Assembly: GCA_028277865.1 (NCBI GenBank)
Contig: JANQFM010000618.1
Coordinates: 1 to 5,459, forward strand
DNA length: 5,459 nucleotides
From: Acidobacteriota bacterium
GTDB lineage: Bacteria > Acidobacteriota > UBA6911 > RPQK01 > DATIPO01
Direction: 5' to 3'
Of the stretch, positions 1 through 4,194 are shown one piece after another. Both the position numbers and the translations under genes were made by a program. The notes under the pieces were generated by a model. That model saw nothing but the letters and a program-made list of their open reading frames with translations, made no database searches and had not been told where the DNA came from. Each line of letters starts with the position of its first letter. Position 1 is the stretch's first letter.

Positions 1-76
1 ATGCGCCTGGGAACGAATTGGCGTAGGCCAACGCAGTCAAGCCGATCAATATTCCGAGCTGGTGCCAGCCTTTCAT
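1..76 (-). CDS. N-terminus of a membrane protein, probably TPR/glycosyltransferase-like (partial)
   Basis: This is a partial gene that starts at ATG 76-74 and runs off the left edge after 25 codons. The visible protein begins MKGWHQLGILIGLTALAYAN and continues SFPGA. A short basic N-terminus followed by a hydrophobic stretch at about residues 7-18 indicates a first membrane segment or uncleaved signal anchor. An 'AYANSFPGAF'-like phrase right after the first helix is typical of large bacterial multi-pass proteins with C-terminal TPRs (TMTC/ArnT-like glycosyltransferase relatives), but 25 residues cannot settle the family. The start is well fixed, because an in-frame TGA at 88-86 lies just upstream. 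A purine-rich block (93-103, GGGGGAGGAGG on the minus strand) precedes it, but the 16-nt gap to the ATG is longer than a normal Shine-Dalgarno spacing. It is separated from the upstream Schlafen-type gene by 218 bases, a probable terminator and its own candidate promoter. Confidence 0.7.
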   Translation of the reverse strand, partial: MKGWHQLGILIGLTALAYANSFPGA

Positions 77-108
77 TCTTCCGCTTCAGATGCCTCCTCC
101 CCCTGAAA

Positions 109-137
109 AGTTGAATCCCAGCGGCGACCTCTGTCAA
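109..137 (-). promoter_or_regulatory. Candidate promoter and overlapping inverted repeat for the leftmost gene
   Basis: On the minus strand a perfect TTGACA (132-137) is followed, after 17 bases, by TCAACT (109-114), which matches the -10 consensus at only 3 of 6 positions. Initiation would fall near 102, about 26 bases before the ATG at 76. Both hexamers lie mostly in the arms of a perfect 7-bp inverted repeat, AAGTTGA (108-114) and TCAACTT (134-140), with a 19-base spacer. The weak -10 could mean an activator-dependent promoter, or the similarity could be chance. Two T tracts on the plus strand (171-176 and 189-195, A tracts on the minus strand) lie upstream and could act as an UP-like or bent element. 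Confidence 0.35.
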
Positions 138-225
138 CTTAGAGAGGAAATAATAAACAAAATCCGATGCTTTTTTGCTTAAACTTTATTTTTTTGCAAC
201 CGATTCAGAAGAATGTCTCTGATAC

Positions 226-270
226 GGAGCCGTGCCAGGCAGGCTCCAATAACCGGACAGGAGCCTGCCT
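226..270 (-). terminator. Stem-loop just downstream of the Schlafen-type gene, with a competing arm
   Basis: AGGCAGGCTCC (237-247) and GGAGCCTGCCT (260-270) form a perfect 11-bp inverted repeat with a 12-base loop. The hairpin starts 24 bases past the stop codon of the minus-strand gene ending at 295, so transcript 3'-end formation or protection is the simplest role. There is no U tract after the stem on the minus strand, so it is not a textbook intrinsic terminator. On the plus strand the stem is followed by a pyrimidine-rich run, but no plus-strand gene leads into it. A second copy of the outer arm, GGAGCCGTGCC (226-236), differs from 260-269 by one inserted G, and its first six bases can pair with 242-247 to make a competing hairpin. 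Confidence 0.5.
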
Positions 271-294
271 ACTTCCTTTCTCCCTATTCGCTGA

Positions 295-1992
295 TCATTT
301 CCTGGAATTTCGACGAAGGCTATGATCTAAAGTTGGCTGGGAAAACCGTTCCAGGTTTCGGATCAGGCGTGAATCGCCGTACGCCAAGTCACGGGCTCGA
401 TTCAAGGCGTAACGGATTTCGGTTTCCGGAGATCGCTGCTGGCGCAGGACTCTTGCAAGGTGAAACCACGCCCAGGCGTGGTTCTTGCGGGGCACGTCCA
501 TTTGCAGGATCCGCTCCAGCATTTCCCGAGCTTCTGCCAAAAGCGAATACTTAGCATTTTCTCGGTTTAAATCATAGGTTTCCTCGATTTTCTTAATGGC
601 ATTCTCGTACAGCTCACGGACATCCGCGTAATCGGCCATCCCAGAATGCTCGAATGACCGGTAGGCAATTTGCTGGCGGGCGCTAGGCCAGGATCGGAAC
701 TTCCATGCTCTGAAGCCTTTGCCGACGATAGCCACAAACTCGGGATGGGCGGGCAGAGTGACCCGAAAGTAAGTTCGCGACTCATCGAAATCGAAGGAAG
801 GGGGCGGCGATCCGTTCTGCTCCATGACCCTGTAGACCTTGGGAATGCCTGTTCCTCGCTCTTCGGCCAAGCCAAGCTCCTTAAGCAATTCACCGATGCG
901 CCGGTTGCGTGCGGGGACTGGTGGGACACTGCCGCCCGGCTGCAAGTGCTGTAGCTCGATACCAGGTACGGGACCTGGATAGCTGATGACCTCGATGCAG
1001 TCGGGATAAAGATAAACCTTGATCGGTTCAGGCTCGCCCTCATAACTCCGGTGGTAAACAGCATTGACCAGCGCCTCTCTCATCGCAACCAGAGGAAAAC
1101 TGACCCAGCCTTCAGCTTTGGGGCGGTCCTCCAGCTTTTCCGAGTAATGGGCCGAAAAGTCCCTCAGATAGTCGATACTGCCAAGAAGATGGTGCTGGAC
1201 TGGGCCTCGGAAGACTTTTTCCTTGATGACGTTTCCAGACGAGTCGGCAGCGAATCGAACAATCTCGATGCGGGCACCCCGAAACCACTCCTCGGGGTTT
1301 TCAGAGAAGAAAAGCAAGCCCACATTGCGGGGTACTTCGTGATCGTTGACCCGAGAAGAGATGCGCATGCGACGGTAGATTTCAAGGGCATCTTGTTCCT
1401 CAAGAAGACTGCTTCGAATGTCGCGAAGAAACTCACGAACCCGCTCTATTCTCAGTTTTTCAATCGGCGCATCAGCAGCACGGCGGTCGTCGAAAGGAAC
1501 CTTGGCGGTCAGAGAAAGCAACTGCCTTAAAATGTCGCCTCGGGCAGGCAATGTCTCGTTGCCTATCCGGACGTAATACTCGCGCCCGGCCTTTCCCTGC
1601 AGAGCCTTCGGGGCATGATGTGGGCGCGTGTCGCTGCCGGGTGCCCAAATCACCAGAATCAGCTTTCGGTCGACAACCTCGGGCGACATGACAGGCTGGT
1701 AAGGCGGGTCAAGGGTTTTGCATCGCCCCCGGATCCGCTTTTGGGCGTCCTCGATCTCTTTGGCGTCCAGCCCCTCCGGCGGAAACACTGCAACCCCCTC
1801 TATTTCTGCCACCCCGAGAATGATATAGCCGCCATTCAGGTTTTGAAGGTCATTGGCAAATGCGCAGATTGTCTGAAGCACCTGCAAAGCAGTCGGGCCC
1901 CGATTCCAGGCTGCCTTGAACTCCAACCGCGCCGACTCGACACCGTGAGCCCTTAGCAAATCTTCAACGTTGATGGGCAGAATCTTCGGCAT
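295..1992 (-). CDS. Schlafen-type ATP-binding protein: AlbA_2 domain, GHKL-like ATPase domain, helical C-terminal tail
   Basis: The protein has 565 residues, from ATG 1992 to TGA 295. Residues about 13-150 match the AlbA_2 (Schlafen) domain: ESARLEFKAAWN at 19-30, an AFAND...GGYIILGV block at 44-61, and YYVRIGNETLPA at 139-150. Residues about 300-415 match the GHKL-like HATPase_c_4 domain of the same family: REALVNAVYHRSY at 305-317, a SYPGPVPG turn at 337-344, RNRRIGELL at 362-370 and EERGTGIPKV at 377-386. Such proteins are usually annotated as predicted transcriptional regulators or ATP-binding proteins; their AlbA_2 part is linked to nucleic-acid binding, and their substrates are mostly unknown. 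The tail (about 415-565) is not the winged helix often found in the family. It is helix-rich and TPR-like (SLLAEAREMLERIL at 483-496, HAWAWFHLARVLRQQ at 505-519), suggesting protein-protein contacts. The start is plausible because the domain begins about 15 residues in, although only a weak GGA precedes it. The gene is divergent from the oxidoreductase, and autoregulation or control of that neighbour is possible but unproven. A role in phage defence or stress is speculation. Confidence 0.9.
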   Translation of the reverse strand: MPKILPINVEDLLRAHGVESARLEFKAAWNRGPTALQVLQTICAFANDLQNLNGGYIILGVAEIEGVAVFPPEGLDAKEIEDAQKRIRGRCKTLDPPYQPVMSPEVVDRKLILVIWAPGSDTRPHHAPKALQGKAGREYYVRIGNETLPARGDILRQLLSLTAKVPFDDRRAADAPIEKLRIERVREFLRDIRSSLLEEQDALEIYRRMRISSRVNDHEVPRNVGLLFFSENPEEWFRGARIEIVRFAADSSGNVIKEKVFRGPVQHHLLGSIDYLRDFSAHYSEKLEDRPKAEGWVSFPLVAMREALVNAVYHRSYEGEPEPIKVYLYPDCIEVISYPGPVPGIELQHLQPGGSVPPVPARNRRIGELLKELGLAEERGTGIPKVYRVMEQNGSPPPSFDFDESRTYFRVTLPAHPEFVAIVGKGFRAWKFRSWPSARQQIAYRSFEHSGMADYADVRELYENAIKKIEETYDLNRENAKYSLLAEAREMLERILQMDVPRKNHAWAWFHLARVLRQQRSPETEIRYALNRARDLAYGDSRLIRNLERFSQPTLDHSLRRNSRK

Positions 1993-2039
1993 GACGACAT
2001 TCCAGAACTATGATCCACATTACACTGTAGCAGAGCGTG

Positions 2040-2050
2040 TCGGCAGCCGA
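2040..2050. repeat. Short perfect palindrome in the divergent intergenic region
   Basis: TCGGCAGCCGA is a perfect 11-bp palindrome around a central A, lying 48 bases before the Schlafen-type start and 77 bases before the oxidoreductase start. Its place between two divergent genes suits a regulator site. It is short enough in G+C-rich DNA to be chance, and I see no second copy in the gap. Confidence 0.2.
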
Positions 2051-2088
2051 GAGCCTATTACTTCCTCGCCGACCAATAAAGCCGTTCT

Positions 2089-2117
2089 TTGCCGAAGCTG
2101 GGCGTACCCTTTATCAT
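2089..2117 (+). promoter_or_regulatory. Candidate promoter placing transcription start at the oxidoreductase ATG
   Basis: TTGCCG (2089-2094, 4 of 6 to the -35 consensus) and TATCAT (2112-2117, 5 of 6 to the -10 consensus) are separated by exactly 17 bases. Initiation 7-10 bases after the -10 would fall at about 2124-2127, on or right next to the ATG at 2127. No Shine-Dalgarno sequence lies before that ATG, so a leaderless mRNA would fit. This is pattern matching on a single sequence, and no start-site data were available. Confidence 0.4.
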
Positions 2118-2126
2118 CACCGGTTC

Positions 2127-3542
2127 ATGACCGAGGCTGAGCGGCGAGTCATCATTATCGGCGGGGGGCCGGCCGGACTGACGGCGGCCTGCCAATTGGT
2201 CCGCTCGGGCTTGAGCCCGCTGGTTTTGGAGCAGCTGGACAAGGTGGGCGGCCTGGCCCGCACCGAACAGTTCGAGGGCCACTACTTCGACATGGGAGGG
2301 CATCGCTTCTTCACCAAAGTCGGCCAAGTCAACCGCATGTGGCGCGAAGTGTTGGGAGACGACTTCATCCGCCGCCCACGCCTTTCCCGCATCTTTTACG
2401 GCGGAACTTACTTTTACTACCCCTTGCGCCCCGTCAATGTCCTGGCCGGACTGGGATTGATCGAGAGCATGCGTATCGGCCTGAGTTTCCTGCGCTGGCA
2501 GATCTTGCCCCACCGGCGGGAGGAGACTTTCGAGCAGTGGGTCACCAACCGCTTCGGCAAGCGCCTCTTTGAGACTTTTTTCAAGACCTATACCGAGAAA
2601 GTTTGGGGGATTCCCTGTTCGGAGCTGAAGGCCGAGTGGGCCGCGCAACGCATCAAGGACCTCTCCATGCGCACCGCCCTGATGAAAATGTTTTCCAGCC
2701 GGCCCAGCAAGGTCAAGACCCTGATCGAGGAATTCGACTACCCGCGCCTGGGTCCCGGCATGATGTGGCGCGCCTTCCGGGAAAAAATCGAGCGGGGAGG
2801 GGGAGAGGTCCGATTGAACTGCCGGGTAAGCCGCATTTGCCGGCAAGGCAGGGCCGTCCAGGCAGTGGAGGTGACGTCAGGGTCGGGCAAGGCGGTCTTT
2901 GAAGGCACCGACTTCATCTCCAGCATGCCGGTGACGCAGTTGATCCGGGGGCTGGACCCGCCGCCGCCCGAATCTGTCCTGCAAGCGGCTCAACGGCTGA
3001 AATACCGCGACTTCCTCACCGTCTGCCTGATCGTGGCAAAGCCCGATCTGTTTCCCGACAACTGGATCTACATCCATGATCCCGGCGCACGGGTCGGCCG
3101 CATCCAAAACTTCAAGAACTGGAGCCCGGACATGGTGCCCGATCCCTCACGGACCAGCCTGGGCCTGGAGTACTTCTGCAACCAAGGCGACGATCTTTGG
3201 ATGCTGCCCGACCAGGAGTTGATCGAGTTGGGAAAGCAAGACCTGATGCGCATCGGCTTGGCCCAGCCGGAGGACGTTCTGCTGGGCTGCGTTTTCCGGG
3301 TGCCTCAAGCCTACCCGGTCTACGATTCGGACTACCGCAGCCACCTTCTCGCCGTCCGCAAGTATGTCGACAGCCTGAAAAACCTCCAGACCATCGGGCG
3401 CAACGGCCTTCACCGCTACAACAATCAGGACCACGCCATGCTGACGGGAATACTGGCCGTCCGCAATCTTTTGTCAGGCGAGGACAACGACCTGTGGAGC
3501 GTCAACACCGACCAGGAGTACCTTGAGGAAACAGATTCCTGA
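2127..3542 (+). CDS. FAD-dependent oxidoreductase (amine oxidase / UDP-galactopyranose mutase-like superfamily)
   Basis: The protein has 471 residues from ATG 2127. The N-terminus is a dinucleotide-binding fold: RRVIIIGGGPAGLTAACQL (residues 6-24), an acidic residue ending the second strand in VLEQ (33-36), and the GGLARTE FAD motif at 41-47. DMGGHRFF follows at 55-62. The middle carries TYTEKVWGIPCSEL (154-167) and WAAQRIKDLS (171-180), and the C-terminus has IGRNGLHRYNNQDHAM (423-438), which probably closes over the flavin. These mark a family of soluble FAD proteins related to protoporphyrinogen oxidase and UDP-galactopyranose mutase; members are often found near polysaccharide or lipid genes, but the substrate is generally unknown. 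An in-frame GTG at 2037 would add 30 residues; I prefer 2127 because the Rossmann motif then begins at residue 8, as usual, and the extra residues resemble nothing. No signal peptide or membrane segment is seen, so it is probably cytoplasmic. The protein looks intact. UDP-galactopyranose mutase activity itself cannot be claimed. Confidence 0.92.
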   Translation: MTEAERRVIIIGGGPAGLTAACQLVRSGLSPLVLEQLDKVGGLARTEQFEGHYFDMGGHRFFTKVGQVNRMWREVLGDDFIRRPRLSRIFYGGTYFYYPLRPVNVLAGLGLIESMRIGLSFLRWQILPHRREETFEQWVTNRFGKRLFETFFKTYTEKVWGIPCSELKAEWAAQRIKDLSMRTALMKMFSSRPSKVKTLIEEFDYPRLGPGMMWRAFREKIERGGGEVRLNCRVSRICRQGRAVQAVEVTSGSGKAVFEGTDFISSMPVTQLIRGLDPPPPESVLQAAQRLKYRDFLTVCLIVAKPDLFPDNWIYIHDPGARVGRIQNFKNWSPDMVPDPSRTSLGLEYFCNQGDDLWMLPDQELIELGKQDLMRIGLAQPEDVLLGCVFRVPQAYPVYDSDYRSHLLAVRKYVDSLKNLQTIGRNGLHRYNNQDHAMLTGILAVRNLLSGEDNDLWSVNTDQEYLEETDS

Positions 3543-3570
3543 AGGCAATGCGCCGATGGCCGTCACAGGG

Positions 3571-3606
3571 TGCCGGACAGGCGGCAGTCGGGTTCGGGAC
3601 ACCGAA
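3571..3606. terminator. Weak paired hairpins between convergent genes
   Basis: The 68-base gap between the stops at 3542 and 3611 holds two small perfect hairpins: TGCCG/CGGCA (3571-3575 and 3582-3586, 6-base loop) and TTCGG/CCGAA (3593-3597 and 3602-3606, 4-base loop). Their position between two tail-to-tail genes suits transcription end points. Both stems are only 5 bp and neither has a U tract, so intrinsic termination here is doubtful. Confidence 0.25.
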
Positions 3607-3610
3607 TGCC

Positions 3611-3886
3611 TTAAAGCAGTTCCAGCAGGCTTGTGATGCGGCTCTTGACGTGATCCTTGCCCAAGCTGGAGTCCAGATCGACCAGGATATCCAGCGGCGA
3701 TACCTCCAGGCAATCCGCCAAGGTCACGAGCGTTTCGAGGGAGGGGGTCTTCTCGCCTCGTTCCAAACGCCCGATGTAGGTGGTCGAAAGATTTGCCTTC
3801 TCCGCCAGGCGCTCTTGAGTGATGCCCTTCTCGCGGCGAGCAATGCGAATTCGGTGTCCAAGTTGTCGGAGCTTTTTTTCATCCAT
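3611..3886 (-). CDS. XRE-family helix-turn-helix DNA-binding protein
   Basis: This 91-residue protein starts at ATG 3886-3884. Residues about 11-68 form a complete Cro/C1-type (HTH_3) domain: LGHRIRIARREKGITQERLA (9-28) covers helices 1 and 2, ANLSTTYIGRLERGEKTPSL (31-50) contains the recognition helix and the conserved ERGEKTPS turn, and LVTLADCLEVSPLDIL (53-68) closes the bundle. A short tail of about 20 residues follows, with no catalytic or sensor domain, so it is most likely a simple dimeric repressor. The start is chosen because GGAGGG (plus-strand 3892-3897) sits 5 bases before this ATG; an in-frame ATG at 3928 would add 14 residues but would bury that site inside the coding region. 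Such small regulators often repress their own promoter, and an inverted repeat lies about 75 bases upstream. There is no adjacent toxin, phage or restriction gene to explain its target. It converges with the oxidoreductase and does not overlap it. Confidence 0.9.
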   Translation of the reverse strand: MDEKKLRQLGHRIRIARREKGITQERLAEKANLSTTYIGRLERGEKTPSLETLVTLADCLEVSPLDILVDLDSSLGKDHVKSRITSLLELL

Positions 3887-3891
3887 AAGTG

Positions 3892-3897
3892 CCCTCC
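3892..3897 (-). promoter_or_regulatory. Ribosome binding site that fixes the XRE gene start
   Basis: On the minus strand GGAGGG stands 5 bases before ATG 3886. It is the best Shine-Dalgarno match in the window and decides between this start and the in-frame ATG at 3928. Confidence 0.8.
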
Positions 3898-3958
3898 GAT
3901 GATAAACAGCAGCCGACCGGACCTCCATAGGCTATGAGTACGTATTCCATGCCATAAC

Positions 3959-3976
3959 CTGCTCTCTCAGGAGCAG
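3959..3976. repeat. Inverted repeat, candidate operator for the XRE protein
   Basis: CTGCTC (3959-3964) and GAGCAG (3971-3976) are perfect 6-base arms with a 6-base spacer, giving an 18-bp site. The size suits a dimeric Cro/C1-type repressor. It lies 73-90 bases upstream of the XRE start and directly after a weak candidate -10 (3984-3989), where binding would block initiation. Autoregulation is inferred from family habit. An RNA hairpin in the leader is the alternative reading. Confidence 0.4.
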
Positions 3977-4151
3977 TCTCTCTATCAAACCACAAAGAAT
4001 TAGCCCAAACAATGAAATATGCAATTCTGCTGGCACTCTTTTTTTATAATAAAGATCGCCAAATCAAGATAAACCAATTCAGGGCACACTTGATGCAGGG
4101 AAGCGCTCTACTGGTTACTGGCAGTGATTGCAGAAAGGGAGTCAGAGCTCG

Positions 4152-4169
4152 AAAAGCCCTCGGAGGGGC
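4152..4169 (-). terminator. Terminator-like hairpin after the molybdoenzyme gene
   Basis: On the minus strand GCCC CTCCGA GGGC (4169-4156) is a 4-bp G+C stem with a 6-base loop, or alternatively CCCT/AGGG with a 3-base loop, followed at once by TTTT (4155-4152). It begins 25 bases beyond the stop at 4195. Position and U tract are right for an intrinsic terminator, but the stem and U tract are both short. Confidence 0.4.
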
Positions 4170-4194
4170 GTCAAAGTCATTCGCGAAATCTTCG

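Larger units (their letters stand above)
3887..4194. other. 308-base AT-rich intergenic region, no gene supported
   Basis: This gap separates two minus-strand genes and should hold the control region of the XRE gene and the 3' end of the molybdoenzyme transcript. A possible minus-strand promoter is TTGTTT (4007-4012) and TTTGAT (3984-3989) with 17-base spacing; the matches are 3 of 6 and 4 of 6, so it is weak. Just downstream of it lies the inverted repeat at 3959-3976. A near-palindrome, GAGTACGTATTC (3936-3947, 10 of 12 symmetric), is a second operator candidate. A lone TATAAT on the plus strand (4045-4050) has no partner -35. A short plus-strand reading frame at 4012-4209 lacks a ribosome binding site and is not called. 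Confidence 0.6.

Noticed and set aside
213..554. 113-residue plus-strand frame overlapping the end of the Schlafen-type gene
   Set aside because: It runs through the stem-loop at 237-270 and then antisense to the coding tail. It has no ribosome binding site and no recognisable features.
1051..1530. 159-residue plus-strand frame inside the Schlafen-type gene
   Set aside because: It is covered by the AlbA_2/ATPase coding sequence, which has clear motifs in the opposite frame, and no domain is visible in it.
2037..2126. GTG start giving the oxidoreductase a 30-residue N-terminal extension
   Set aside because: The extra residues precede the FAD-binding beta strand with no recognisable domain or signal peptide, and no ribosome binding site precedes the GTG. 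The ATG at 2127 gives the usual family length.
2058..2846. 262-residue reading frame antisense to the oxidoreductase
   Set aside because: It lies wholly within a well-supported gene on the other strand, its composition is that of a mirrored G+C-rich coding frame, and no domain is recognisable.
4045..4050. Perfect TATAAT on the plus strand
   Set aside because: There is no acceptable -35 at 16-18 bases, and no supported plus-strand gene follows it.
4107..4126. Short repeat and palindrome (ACTGG twice, ACTGGCAGT)
   Set aside because: The units are only 4-5 bases long and occur once, so they are within chance expectation.
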